Source: Effrenium voratum (taxonomy: Eukaryota > Sar > Dinophyceae > Suessiales > Symbiodiniaceae). From it: 64,000 nucleotides of DNA. Below, piece after piece: positions 23,143 to 34,056 of the stretch. Position 1 is the stretch's first letter, and each line of letters starts with the position of its first letter. The notes below the pieces were generated by a model. The model was not told the DNA's origin. It did no database searches and saw nothing but the letters and a program-made list of their open reading frames with translations. Position numbers and translations under genes: made by a program. The DNA lies in the NCBI GenBank assembly GCA_963377175.1, contig CAUJNA010001735.1, forward strand, positions 906,606 to 970,605, given 5' to 3'.

Positions 23143-23534
23143 CGTGCGGCCCGCACGTTGCGCAAGTGAGCGCGCGCGCGCGCGTCGTCAGGAAAGTCTT
23201 GCTCGGGCGATGCAAGGGCTGCAGGCGATGCGCGAAACAGCAGGGGGTTCCGAAAGAGCCGGCGATGCTGGCAATGTAGCCGGGTTGCTGCATAGTTGCA
23301 GTGTTTTGAGCCTTCCCCCAACTCGAGCTCCAATGGCTGCGCGGGCGGTGATGATGCACAAAAGGCGCTCGGCGTGCAGATGATGCGAGGGGTCGGCAGC
23401 AACCGTCAGTCGGAAGGCAAAGCCGCAATGCTGCCAAACGCAGATGGCTGAAGTGGAGAATGATTCTATCTGAACACCGGACCCTCTCTTTGAACCCACC
23501 TACTCGGCAGCAGTCCCGCGGACCCGCCAGCCCA

Positions 23535-23558
23535 GATGACAACGATGATGGTGATGAT

Positions 23559-23608
<50 letters not shown>

Positions 23609-24240
23609 TGATAATGAGGATGTGATGTGGATGATGAGGACAGCCACGATGACAATCATCACCATGCGTCCGCAGCATCACCAGCAGTCATGCTTTCGCA
23701 TCCTTTGCATCTAACGGTGCATTTGAAACGTTTAGTGTCAAGAAGATAAGAACGACGATGAATGACCACCATGATGATGATGATGCTGATGATAGCTCAT
23801 GACTACGCATCCTTCGCATCTGAAATCGGGTCTAATGGTCGAACCGTTTGTCAAAAAGATAAGGACGATGATGATGATGAGTGCCATGTGATGATGAAGA
23901 TGGAGGATAATGAGGATGATGACCGGGATGATGGTCATCTCTACTCATCCCCAACATCAGGGATGATGATGGTGATGATGACAGCCATGATGACCATCAG
24001 TCATGATGAAAATTCATGACTACGCACCCTTTGCATCTCAAGTCGGGTCTAATGGCACACTTGAACCGCTTTGCATTCCAAGCCGGGTCCAATGGCACAA
24101 TTGAAACGTATATCAAAAAGACAAGGGCGAAGATGATGAGCACCATGATGATGATGGATGGTAATGAAGGATCAACCTAGTTTGATGATCACCGTGATGA
24201 TGATCATGATGATGGTCATGATGCTGATGATGATGAACCT
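23535..24240. repeat. GAT-trinucleotide satellite with a higher-order unit
   Basis: (GAT)n runs alternate with a conserved non-repetitive block of about 90-130 bp (catgactacgcatccttcgc, then gggtctaatgg, then tcaaaaagataagg). The block appears three times, near 23690, 23800 and 24010-24120. The third carries an internal duplication of the gggtctaatggcac part. Confidence 0.8.
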
Positions 24241-24475
24241 TCGGACATGCTTGTGTGCCAGCCACTCTCCCCGTGTTCCTCCCCTCTTTGGCGAGGGGTC
24301 AGCGGATTTCTTGCATTCTTTCTTCCTTGCTTTGCGGCTTCTCCTTCCTGCAGGGGTGTATGTTAATCTATCTGTTTCAAAATAGCGCATATGCAGCCAT
24401 GCGGCCAGTTAGATAGTAGCCCAAAAATTGAATTGATTCTGGGATAGACATGCTCATTGAGGCACACACACACAC

Positions 24476-27010
24476 ACTGGAGCTGCACGAAGCCTACATG
24501 GAGCAAACGTCTCCTGACAAGGGCCATTTGCAACAGCACTTATTGGTATTGAGTCAGCTTCAGCTCAGGTGAAGCTAGATTCGGCAAACTATGCTGTCAT
24601 AAAGTTGTGTGGTCTCAGCCGTATGAAGCGTGTCCGAAGTGGTGTGAGCTTCTTGTCTTCCACAGTTGTTTGTGGACTACTTGCCACACCATTTGGGTTG
24701 CTCGTTGATCTCTTTAGAGATACCTCGTGCACGAGAATCTCGAGAGGTGGTTCGAGGAGTATGCGCAGCGACTTCACTCGACCTTCTACACTATGGACTG
24801 CTTGAGACCAGAGGCAACGGAAGATTTGAGTGAAGCGTGGGCGTGGGTCTGCGCCAAAAAATGGAATTGGACCCCCCCAAAATGGTGATTTTTCGTTCCG
24901 TTTAAACCTACCCCAAAGAGGTACCGTCAAAAACACACCGTTTTCTTTTTCTTCTGGAGATTCCAACACGTCTTCCGACCAGTTTATCTTTAGGACCCCC
25001 AGAAAAGACCGCCTGCCACGAACCTCAGGCACACCCTTTGCTGTGCGGCATCTCCCTCTTCCCGAAGACTGCGCCAGAGCTCAAGGATCTTCGGCACGAT
25101 TCACATGCAGGGTTTTCCTGTGTCAAACAAGGGTTGCCACTTTTCAACATGTGCAGCAGTGAAGCACCCTCAACGTTGGACCCATTGGGTGGCTTGGTCA
25201 TTGGTGGCTCGGATCCCAAGGTTTGTACTACCCGTGGTGTGGAAGTCCAAGCCAGCTGCATCTACATGCCGGAGCATCAAGCAGGCCAGACGAAACGGTG
25301 CAAACAAGCTTCGAAAACCGATTCCTGCTGGATTTCTGGGGATATGGCTGTTTGCAGAACCCACGTACATTCATTTTGGAGGAACAGCTTGGGTCTTTGA
25401 AGCAGGTTGGACATACTCCATTGCCCTTCGTCTGGTGGGCACCTTTGAAGAGAGAGGCTTTGACAGCTGCCAGCACCCCGTCTGCACAGGTTTTCGGTTT
25501 TCATTGTTGGGTTCAACACGCAACAGGTTTGTCTTGTAGAGTGTTCAGTCCACTAAGTAATCTACTGACTGATGTTCTTATTATGAATTGTGTAGCTTAT
25601 TCTAGTTTGGGAGGGACGTTGGGGCACCCCAAACGGCATGGGAAATGCATATTTTGACCACGGCTCTTCTTTTCCTTTCCTTTTATTTTTGGGGAGGTGG
25701 GGGGACGGGTGGAGCGTGAACACCCAGTTTTACAGGGGTGTTCTCTTGGTTTGGGGCTTGGAGAAATCAAAAGTAATAGGAAAGCACAATTTTTTAGGGG
25801 TCCTGTAACAAAAGACACACCCAAATGGCACTGTTCCTGTTGGCTTCTATTGAACCAACAGGGGTAAAGACACAAAGAAGGGGTACCAACTCAAAGAAGA
25901 CACCCATTGGAGTTCCCCCCCTACGCGAGTGGAATCTCTCGCGAGGCTGCTTTCCAGGCACTGGGAGATCCAGGAGGACGGCAAGGAGTGCGAGCGTACG
26001 CACGGTGATGGCGTGCCACCAAGCAAAATCTTAGGAAACGACCCAATGGGCGGTTTCCTTTTGGTATCCTCTTTACACATTCCGGGGTCAGTTTAGTTGT
26101 CTTCACAAACCTCAAACCTCTTAAACCTCTTGCAAATGGGTGGCTTCCATTGGTTGTCTTGAAAAACTTTCAACAACAGTACTTATGGCTGGGTTCGTGT
26201 TGATGGGTGGACTCTTTGGCTTCTTTCTACACTAAGTACACATGGCGTTTAGTATCCTTTTGAACACTTTAAGTTATTGTAGAAATGGGTAATATTTGTC
26301 TTCCACTTTTAAAGTTGAAACAAGAGTGCAACTTCCCAAAAAAACCAAAGGGAGACAAAAGGAGCACTTGAAGGCTGCCAGTGGGGCTTCCCGAAGTCTG
26401 AGGATCGGCCTGTTTCCCATTCTCGTGGAGGGCGGCTGGCTGAAGAATCGGGAGAGCGACCCCCATGGACAGTATGAAGGCCATGGAAGAGTGGATGGCC
26501 TCTTCCGGTATCAAAGCTGAGACTTGGCGAAAGCACGAGACATACGGAGTCATGTGGAGAAGGACAGGAGACATGCAGATCATGCAGGGACAAGGACAAG
26601 CATGCGCCTGCCATTTTGTTTTGTTTGGGACCCATCAACAATCCCAAATAGCTCTCTCATGAGTCACGGGTTGAACACCCCCCAAAATGCACCTGGGGTC
26701 AACTCTTGCCAGATCGAGCATTCAAAGGGCGCTGCTCAGGTTCAGGTCGCAACGCTTCTATGCGGGGCACCTTTGGTGGTCACCTGACCTTCGTCCCGGG
26801 GACACGGAAGTCTCCGCAGGGCGAAGCTTTTCAGGTGAGGGTAGACTCTTAGCGAAATTTGGCATTTCAAGGGAAGCAACCAACATTTGGGGATATCCTG
26901 GACATGGGTCTTTTGGATAGGAAGTCCAAAAGCAAAACTTTCATATTCAGCGGAGTGCCTTTCGTTTCGTCCATCGATGAGTCTTGGCGGCTTCGAGGAA
27001 CCAATGCGGC
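24476..27010 (+). CDS. Unidentified multi-exon plus-strand gene (exon pieces)
   Basis: Coding-like plus-strand segments: 24477-24560 (LELHEAYMEQTSPDKGHLQQ, continuing HLLVLSQ); 24670-24700 (LFVDYLPHHL); about 24720-24850 after ctctttag (YLVHENLERWFEEYAQRLHS, continuing TFYTMDCLRPEATEDLSEAWAW); 25040-25240 (ISLFPKTAPELKDLRHDSHA); 25925-26035 (RVESLARLLSRHWEIQEDGK, continuing ECERTHGDGVPPSK); about 26385-26560; and about 26725-26838, which ends at a consensus AG/GTGAGG donor. GC3 bias and flanking AG/GT sites support them as exons. No family is recognised, and I cannot show that all belong to one gene. Confidence 0.4.
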
Positions 27011-27242
27011 TCCAGGTGCCGACATTTATGTACTGAGAATTACTGAGAGCTGCCAGCCTCATCTCAGACCCCTGACGCAAACGTCGTCGCATTGCCACAA
27101 ATGCACTGCCTCGAGTCACGTCGTCTCATGCCTACCGCTGCGATGGAATGAACGAGGCTTGAGCAGGTAATTGTTGTTACTTCTCTCGGCTGGCCCAAGA
27201 CAGCGTAAGCACAAGCCGTTGCACTTGTTGCTTTGTAAAGGC

Positions 27243-29111
27243 ATGGCGTTGGCTCTGTTGGCCTTTGCGGCCGTGCCGGCTGCTGCCTACGAGCTCATTG
27301 CTGGAACAGCAACTGGAGATGAGGTGAGATCCGGGGGCAAGGTGACCATGGGCGGCAAGCTGGGCGGCTATGGATCTTTGCTTCAGGCCAGCAACTCCGG
27401 CTTCGGAGAGACTACGCTGATACTGGAGTGCTGTGGAGAAGCAGCCTCTTTGGCTGGTGATGCCACCAACAGCGTCAATCTCAATGAGTTCAGCGCGGAC
27501 GACTTTGAGGCACAGATTTTGGCGAAGTATGGCCAAAAGAACATGTGCACTAAGGCAAGTGCAGACGACGTGGCCAAATCAAAGTGCAACTATGCTTACT
27601 CTTTCAAGAACAAACATTTCGCGGACGTGGCCTATGCCGCCCTTTGCGTGCCCAGCGATGTTTGCTCCATTGACGTGGTGGGCATGACCAAAGGCACCAA
27701 GATTGGCTACAGCGTGGTGGAGCAAATCCTGAACTCGAATGCAGGTGACCTCATGTACGCGGGCTACGGGCCGATCGGCAACTGCCTGGATGGCATGAAT
27801 GCCGTGAACGTTGGAAAGACTTCCAAGTTTGTGAAGCAGGTGCCAAGCTACCTGGAGCTGGTTCCTGGAGTCAAGATCCCTACCGGCAAGAATAAGGGGC
27901 GTGGTGGAGATGCTGGGCACTTGTGAGCCCACGTCCGACAATGGCATGCTCTATGTTTACACGAACAAGTTCTGGCATGACGACAAGGGGGTGGTGGACA
28001 TTGCGAAGTTTTTGGATGAGAAAGCCAAGCAGGAGAAGATGCAGCAGATTGAAGAGGAGAAGAAAGAAATTGAGGACCAGATCGAGTCTGCCGAGGACAA
28101 AGCGACAGAGTTGGGCCTCATCCAGGAGGAGCCAGCGACAAAGCCCGCAGCGAAACCTGCTGCGGCCCCCTGCGCCTCCGGCGGCTGCAGCGCCCCCTGC
28201 GCCTCCGGCGGCTGCGGCGCCTCCGGCACCTCCGGCAGCCGCGGCGCCTCCAGCACCTCCGGCGGCCGCGGCGCCTCCGGCACCTGCAGCAACAGAGCCG
28301 GCGGTGACTTTGGACCCTATGGAAAAGTTTGAAGAGATTGCCAACACTGCTTCTTTGGCCAAGGAGGCGGCGGAGGAGGCAGAGGAGGCCCATGTGGACC
28401 CAGCGACTGCTGCAGCAAAGGTTCTGGGTGCCGCACTTGACAAGGCCGAGGAGACCAAGGCCGAGGAAGTGACGGCACCAGCGGAGCTGGCAAAGCCGTC
28501 TGCCACAATCGACGCCCTTGCTGCTGGTGTGAAGGAGTTGGCTGCGGCAGCCCCCGCCGAGCTGGCAAAGCCGTCTGCCACACTCGACGCCGTTGCTGCT
28601 GGTGTGAAAGACTCGGCCGCGGCCATTGCAGGCAGCCGCTGAGAAGACTGCGGCGGACTTGGCGGCAAGCCAGGAGGCAGCCCAGAAGGCAGCAGAAGAG
28701 GCCGCCCAGAAGCTGCAAGAGCAGACCGAGCAGGCCGCGGCAGATGCCAAGGAGGCTGCCGACAAGCTGGCTGCGCAGACCCAGGCAGCTGCTGACAAGC
28801 TTGCTGCGCAGACCAAGGCAGCTCTCAAGGAAACTGCCAACAAGCTGACTGCGCAGACCCAGGCAGCACAAGAGGCGGCAGAGCAGCACGTGGGCACTGT
28901 GGCGAAGGCCACCGAGGAGCAGGCAGCTGCGGTGAAGAAGGCTGCCGAGACGCATGCGGCAGCCATTCAGCAGGCTGCAGAGGACCACTCTGCCGCCCTG
29001 AAGGATGCCATAGCGACTGGCGTCGCGTCGACTGAGGAGTCGCCAGCGGTGGCAAAGAAGGCCGCTGCCGCTGTGGGCATTGAGTCCCGCCGCCTAACAT
29101 TGTTGATTTAA
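27243..29111 (+). pseudogene. Array copy A, three-indel version of the secreted LEA-like gene
   Basis: Compared with copy B, this copy has a 32-nt deletion after codon 218 (near 27897), a 2-nt deletion in the Pro-Ala repeat (near 28164) and a 1-nt insertion (near 28625). The frame changes at each site, and the three changes sum to -33, so the last 161 codons are back in the original frame. Translation from the ATG stops at about 27924-27926, giving roughly 227 residues: signal peptide plus most of the cysteine-containing domain, without the coiled coil, Pro-Ala repeat or helix. Outside the indels the sequence is nearly identical to the intact copies, so the lesions are recent or the copy is maintained by gene conversion. 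Copy E shares all three lesions. Confidence 0.8.
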
Positions 29112-29488
29112 GTTGTCAATTAGAAGTTTGGGCAAAGCCGCCAACATGACTCTTTTGGCCTGCCGATCAAATGACGACTGGCCCAAATGAATGCCGCAGA
29201 GGCAGCGACTGCCCTGCCGCGTTTGTTTGCCTTGACTGCTGGGACTGTGCTAGTAAAATCAGAAGCTGAGACAGTAGTTGCTAGCTTCGTCAGCAAGGTC
29301 CTTCGTGAGAGCGTTTGCTTTCAGACACCATGGCTACTTGTGCAGCTATAATTGTTGGGTAGTGTTGCACCTGCCGCTGCGATGGAATGAACGGTGTTAG
29401 AGGCTTGAGCAGGTAATTGTTGTTACTTCTTTCGGCTGGCCCAAGACAGCGTAAGCACAAGCCGTTGCACTTGTTGCTTTGTAAAGGC
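29112..29488 (+). promoter_or_regulatory. Array spacer with putative trans-splice acceptor (representative)
   Basis: This spacer recurs after every copy. Downstream of the stop it has a conserved hairpin-capable ggcag-cga-ctgcc. Near its 3' end a pyrimidine-rich stretch (gttgttacttctttcgg) precedes an AG at 29448-29449, which is the likely spliced-leader acceptor. That would leave a 5' UTR of 39 nt ending in gtaaaggc before the ATG. No TATA box is evident, as is normal in dinoflagellates. Spacers before C and D differ (attcttcttcgg-like, shorter), so the two spacer types follow the gene types. Confidence 0.5.
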
Positions 29489-31417
29489 ATGGCGTTGGCT
29501 CTGTTGGCCTTTGCGGCCGTGCCGGCTGCTGCCTACGAGCTCATTGCTGGAACAGCAACTGGAGATGAGGTGAGATCCGGGGGCAAGGTCACCATGGGCG
29601 GCAAGCTGGGCGGCTATGGATCTTTGCTTCAGGCCAGCAACTCCGGCTTCGGAGAGACTACGCTGATACTGGAGTGCTGTGGAGAAGCAGCCTCTTTGGC
29701 TGGTGATGCCACCAACAGCGTCAATCTCAATGAGTTCAGCGCGGACGACTTTGAGGCACAGATTTTGGCGAAGTATGGCCAAAAGAACATGTGCACTAAG
29801 GCAAGTGCAGACGACGTGGCCAAATCAAAGTGCAACTATGCTTACTCTTTCAAGAACAAGAATTGGGCGGACGTGGCCTATGCCGCCCTTTGCGTGCCCA
29901 GCGATGTTTGCTCCATTGACGTGGTGGGCATGACCAAAGGCACCAAGATTGGCTACAGCGTGGTGGAGCAAATCCTGAACTCGAATGCAGGCGACCTCAT
30001 GTACGCGGGCTACGGGCCGATCGGCAACTGCCTGGATGGCATGAATGCCGTGAACGTTGGAAAGACTTCCAAGTTTGTGAAGCAGGTGCCAAGCTACCTG
30101 GAGCTGGTTCCTGGAGTCAAGATCCCAACCGGCAAGAATAAGGATGGCTTTGTTTTCAAGGGCATGAAGGAGCAGGGCGTGGTGGAGATGCTGGGCACTT
30201 GCGAGCCCACGTCCGACAATGGCATGCTCTATGTTTACACGAACAAGTTCTGGCATGACGACAAGGGGGTGGTGGACATTGCGAAGTTTTTGGATGAGAA
30301 AGCCAAGCAGGAGAAGATGCAGCAGATTGAAGAGGAGAAGAAAGAAATTGAGGACCAGATCGAGTCTGCCGAGGACAAAGCGACAGAGTTGGGCCTCATC
30401 AAGGAGGAGCCAGCGACAAAGCCCGCAGCGAAACCTGCTGCGGCGCCCCCTGCGCCTCCGGCGGCTGCAGCGCCCCCTGCGCCTCCGGCGGCTGCAGCGC
30501 CCCCTGCGCCTCCGGCGGCTGCGGCGCCTCCGGCACCTCCGGCAGCCGCGGCGCCTCCAGCACCTCCGGCGGCCGCGGCACCTCCGGCACCTGCAGCAAC
30601 AGAGCCGGCGGTGACTTTGGACCCTATGGAAAAGCTTGAAGAGATTGCCAACACTGCTTCTAAGGCCAAGGAGGCGGCGGAGGAGGCAGAGGAGGCCCAT
30701 GTGGACCCAGCGACTGCTGCAGCAAAGGTTCTGGGTGCCGCACTTGACAAGGCCGAGGAGACCAAGGCCGAGGAAGTGACGGCACCAGCACAGCTGGCAA
30801 AGCCGTCTGCCACAATCGATGCCCTTGCTGCTGGTGTGAAGGAGTTGGCTGCGGCAGCCCCCGCCGAGCTGGCAAAGCCGTCTGCCACACTCGACGCCGT
30901 TGCTGCTGGTGTGAAAGACTCGGCCGCGGCCATGCAGGCAGCCGCTGAGAAGACTGCGGCGGACTTGGCGGCAAGCCAGGAGGCAGCCCAGAAGGCAGCA
31001 GAAGAGGCCGCCCAGAAGCTGCAAGAGCAGACCGAGCAGGCCGCGGCAGATGCCAAGGAGGCTGCCGACAAGCTGGCTGCGCAGACCCAGGCAGCTGCTG
31101 ACAAGCTTGCTGCGCAGACCAAGGCAGCTCTCAAGGAAACTGCCAACAAGCTGACTGCGCAGACCCAGGCAGCACAAGAGGCGACAGAGCAGCACGTGGG
31201 CGCTGTGGCGAAGGCCACCGAGGAGCAGGCAGCTGCGGTGAAGAAGGCTGCCGAGACGCATGCAGCAGCCATCCAGCAGGCTGCAGAGGACCACTCTGCC
31301 GCCCTGAAGGATGCCATAGCGACTGGCGTCGCGTCGACTGAGGAGTCGCCAGCGGTGGCAAAGAAGGCCGCTGCCGCTGTGGGCATTGAGTCCCGCCGCC
31401 TAACATTGTTGATTTAA
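29489..31417 (+). CDS. Array copy B, intact secreted LEA-like protein, 642 aa
   Basis: The start is the ATG after gtaaaggc; upstream in-frame codons include no ATG. Residues 1-15 (MALALLAFAAVPAAA) form a short signal peptide with likely cleavage before Tyr16. Residues 16-255 form a domain with eight cysteines (ECC, NMC, KCN, ALC, DVC, NCL, GTC) that I do not recognise. The NGMLYVYTNKFW end faintly recalls the last strand of fasciclin domains, which is too weak to call. Residues about 262-300 are Glu/Lys/Gln-rich coiled coil (QEKMQQIEEEKKEIEDQIES). A repeat of PPAPPAAAA follows (five units). The last 270 residues are an Ala/Lys/Glu/Gln helix with 11-residue repeats (AADKLAAQTQA, AADKLAAQTKA) resembling LEA group 3 proteins. 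It is probably secreted or targeted through the ER. The role is unknown; membrane- or stress-protective binding by the helix is a guess. Confidence 0.85.
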   Translation: MALALLAFAAVPAAAYELIAGTATGDEVRSGGKVTMGGKLGGYGSLLQASNSGFGETTLILECCGEAASLAGDATNSVNLNEFSADDFEAQILAKYGQKNMCTKASADDVAKSKCNYAYSFKNKNWADVAYAALCVPSDVCSIDVVGMTKGTKIGYSVVEQILNSNAGDLMYAGYGPIGNCLDGMNAVNVGKTSKFVKQVPSYLELVPGVKIPTGKNKDGFVFKGMKEQGVVEMLGTCEPTSDNGMLYVYTNKFWHDDKGVVDIAKFLDEKAKQEKMQQIEEEKKEIEDQIESAEDKATELGLIKEEPATKPAAKPAAAPPAPPAAAAPPAPPAAAAPPAPPAAAAPPAPPAAAAPPAPPAAAAPPAPAATEPAVTLDPMEKLEEIANTASKAKEAAEEAEEAHVDPATAAAKVLGAALDKAEETKAEEVTAPAQLAKPSATIDALAAGVKELAAAAPAELAKPSATLDAVAAGVKDSAAAMQAAAEKTAADLAASQEAAQKAAEEAAQKLQEQTEQAAADAKEAADKLAAQTQAAADKLAAQTKAALKETANKLTAQTQAAQEATEQHVGAVAKATEEQAAAVKKAAETHAAAIQQAAEDHSAALKDAIATGVASTEESPAVAKKAAAAVGIESRRLTLLI

Positions 31418-31793
31418 GTTGTCAATTAGAAGTTTGGGCAAAGCCGCCAACATGACTCTTTTGGCCTGCCGATCAAATGACGACTGGCCCAAATGAATGC
31501 CGCAGAGGCAGCGACTGCCCTGCCGCGTTTGTTTGCCTTGACTGCTGGGACTGTGCTAGTAAAATCAGAAGCTGAGACAGTAGTTGCTAGCTTCGTCAGC
31601 AAGGTCCTTCGTGAGAGCGTTTGCTTTCAGACACCATGGCTACTTTTGCAGCTATAATTGTTGGGTAGTGTTGCACCTGCCGCTGCGATGGAATGAATGG
31701 TGTTAGAGGCTTGAGCAGGTATTTGTTGTTCTTCTTCGGCTGGCCCAAGACAGCGCAAGCGCAAGCTGTTGCACTTTGTTTCTTTGTAAAGGC

Positions 31794-33680
31794 ATGGCGT
31801 TAGCTTTGTTGGCCCTTGCGGCCGTGCCGGCTGCTGCCTACGAGTTCGTTGCTGGAACCGCAACTGGAGATGAGGTGAGATCCGGGGGCAAGGTGACCAT
31901 GGGCGGCAAGCTGGGCGGCTATGGATCTTTGCTTCAGGCCAGCAACTCCGGCTTCGGAGAGACTACGCTGATACTGGAGTGCTGTGGAGAAGCAGCCTCT
32001 TTGGCTGGTGATGCCGCCAACGGCATCAATCTCAATGAGTTCAGCGCGGACGACCTTGAGGCACAGATTTTGGCGAAGTACGGCCAAAAGAACATGTGCA
32101 CTAAGGCAAGTGCAGATGCTGTGGCCGAAGTAGGGTGCAACTATGCTTACTCTTTCAAGAACAAGAATTGGGCGGACGTGGCCTATGCCGCCCTCTGCGT
32201 GCCCAGCGATGTTTGCTCCATTGACGTGGTGGGCATGACCAAAGGCACCAAGATTGGCTACAGCGTGGTGGAGCAAATCCTGAACTCGAATGCAGGTGAC
32301 CTCATGTACGCGGGCTACGGGCCGATCGGCAACTGCCTGGATGGCATGAATGCCGTGAACGTTGGAAAGACTTCCAAGTTTGTGAAGCAGGTGCCAAGCT
32401 ACGTGGAGCTGGTTCCTGGCATCAAGATCCCTACCGGCAAGAATAAGGATGGCATTGTCTTCGAGGGCATGAAGGAGCAAGGCCTGGTGCAGATGTTGGG
32501 CACTTGCGAGCCCACGGCCGACAATGGCATGCTCTATGTTTACAAGAACAAGTTTTGGGATGCTGACACGGGGCTAGTGAACATTGCGGGCTTTTTGGAT
32601 GAGAAAGCAGAGCAGGAGAAGATGCAGCAAATTGAAGAGGAGAAGGCAAAAGTCGAGGACCAGATTGAGTCTGCCGAGGACAAAGCGACAGAGTTGGGCC
32701 TCCTCAAGGAGAAGCCAGCGACAAAGCCTGCTGCGGCGCCCCCAGCGCCTCCGGCGGCTGCGGCGCCCCCTGCGCCTCCGGCGGCTGCGGCGCCTCCGGC
32801 ACCTCCGGCAGCCGCGGCGCCTCCAGCACCTCCGGCGGCCGCGGCGCCTCCGGCACCTGCAGCAACAGAGCCGGCGGTGACTTTGGACCCTATGGAAAAG
32901 CTTGAAGAGATTGCCAACACTGCTTCTAAGGCCAAGGAGGCGGCGGAGGAGGCAGAGGAGACCCATGTGGACCCAGAGACTGCTGCAGCAAAGGTTCTGG
33001 GTGCCGCGCTTGACAAGGCCGAGGAGACCAAGGCCGAGGAAGTGACGGCACCAGCGGAGCTGGCAAAGCCGTCTGCCACAATCGACGCCCTTGCTGCTGG
33101 TGTGAAGGAGTTGGCTGCGGCAGCCCCCGCCGAGCTGGCAAAGCCGTCTGCCACACTCGACGCCGTTGCTGCTGGTGTGAAAGACTCGGCCGCGGCCATG
33201 CAGGCAGCCGCTGAGAAGACTGCGGCGGACTTGGCGGCAAGCCAGGAGGCAGCCCAGAAGGCAGCAGAAGAGGCCGCCCAGAAGCTGCAAGAGCAGACCG
33301 AGCAGGCCGCGGCAGATGCCAAGGAGGCTGCCGACAAGCTGGCGCAGACCCAGGCAGCTGCTGACAAGCTTGCTGCGCAGACCAAGGCAGCTCTCAAGGA
33401 AACTGCCAACAAGCTGACTGCGCAGACCCAGGCAGCACAAGAGGCGGCAGAGCAGCACGTGGGCGCTGTGGCGAAGGCCACCGAGGAGCAGGCAGCTGCG
33501 GTGAAGAAGGCTGCCGAGACGCATGCGGCAGCCATCCAGCAGGCTGCAGAGGACCACTCTGCCGCCCTGAAGGATGCCATAGCGACTGGCGTCGCGTCGA
33601 CTGAGGAGTCGCCAGCGGTGGCAAAGAAGGCCGCTGCCGCTGTGGGCATTGAGTCCCGCCGCCTAACATTGTTGATTTAA
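31794..33680 (+). CDS. Array copy C, intact secreted LEA-like protein, 628 aa
   Basis: Same architecture as copy B. It belongs to a second sequence type: EFVAGTATG instead of ELIAGTATG after the signal peptide, NGINLNEFSADDLE instead of NSVNLNEFSADDFE, AVAEVGCNY instead of DVAKSKCNY, and FWDADTGLVNIAGF instead of FWHDDKGVVDIAKF. The Pro-Ala tract is one unit shorter, and one alanine codon is missing in the helix (DKLAQTQ for DKLAAQTQ). The signal peptide reads MALALLALAAVPAAA. The reading frame is intact. Copy D is almost identical to it. Confidence 0.85.
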   Translation: MALALLALAAVPAAAYEFVAGTATGDEVRSGGKVTMGGKLGGYGSLLQASNSGFGETTLILECCGEAASLAGDAANGINLNEFSADDLEAQILAKYGQKNMCTKASADAVAEVGCNYAYSFKNKNWADVAYAALCVPSDVCSIDVVGMTKGTKIGYSVVEQILNSNAGDLMYAGYGPIGNCLDGMNAVNVGKTSKFVKQVPSYVELVPGIKIPTGKNKDGIVFEGMKEQGLVQMLGTCEPTADNGMLYVYKNKFWDADTGLVNIAGFLDEKAEQEKMQQIEEEKAKVEDQIESAEDKATELGLLKEKPATKPAAAPPAPPAAAAPPAPPAAAAPPAPPAAAAPPAPPAAAAPPAPAATEPAVTLDPMEKLEEIANTASKAKEAAEEAEETHVDPETAAAKVLGAALDKAEETKAEEVTAPAELAKPSATIDALAAGVKELAAAAPAELAKPSATLDAVAAGVKDSAAAMQAAAEKTAADLAASQEAAQKAAEEAAQKLQEQTEQAAADAKEAADKLAQTQAAADKLAAQTKAALKETANKLTAQTQAAQEAAEQHVGAVAKATEEQAAAVKKAAETHAAAIQQAAEDHSAALKDAIATGVASTEESPAVAKKAAAAVGIESRRLTLLI

Positions 33681-34056
33681 GTTGTCAATTAGAAGTTTGG
33701 GCAAAGCCGCCAACATGACTCTTTTGGCCTGCCGATCAAATGACGACTGGCCCAAATGAATGCCGCAGAGGCAGCGACTGCCCTGCCGCGTTTGTTTGCC
33801 TTGACTGCTGGGACTGTGCTAGTAAAATCAGAAGCTGAGACAGTAGTTGCTAGCTTCGTCAGCAAGGTCCTTCGTGAGAGCGTTTGCTTTCAGACACCAT
33901 GGCTACTTTTGCAGCTATAATTGTTGGGTAGTGTTGCACCTGCCGCTGCGATGGAATGAATGGTGTTAGAGGCTTGAGCAGGTATTTGTTGTTCTTCTTC
34001 GGCTGGCCCAAGACAGCGCAAGCGCAAGCTGTTGCACTTTGTTTCTTTGTAAAGGC

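Noticed and set aside
22804..23402. Frames in the GGAT satellite and their antisense HPSIHPS-type proteins
   Set aside because: Tetranucleotide repeat with no stop in any frame.
30119..30285. Fasciclin domain in the array protein
   Set aside because: Only the NGMLYVYTNKFW end is reminiscent; the other fasciclin motif is not visible.
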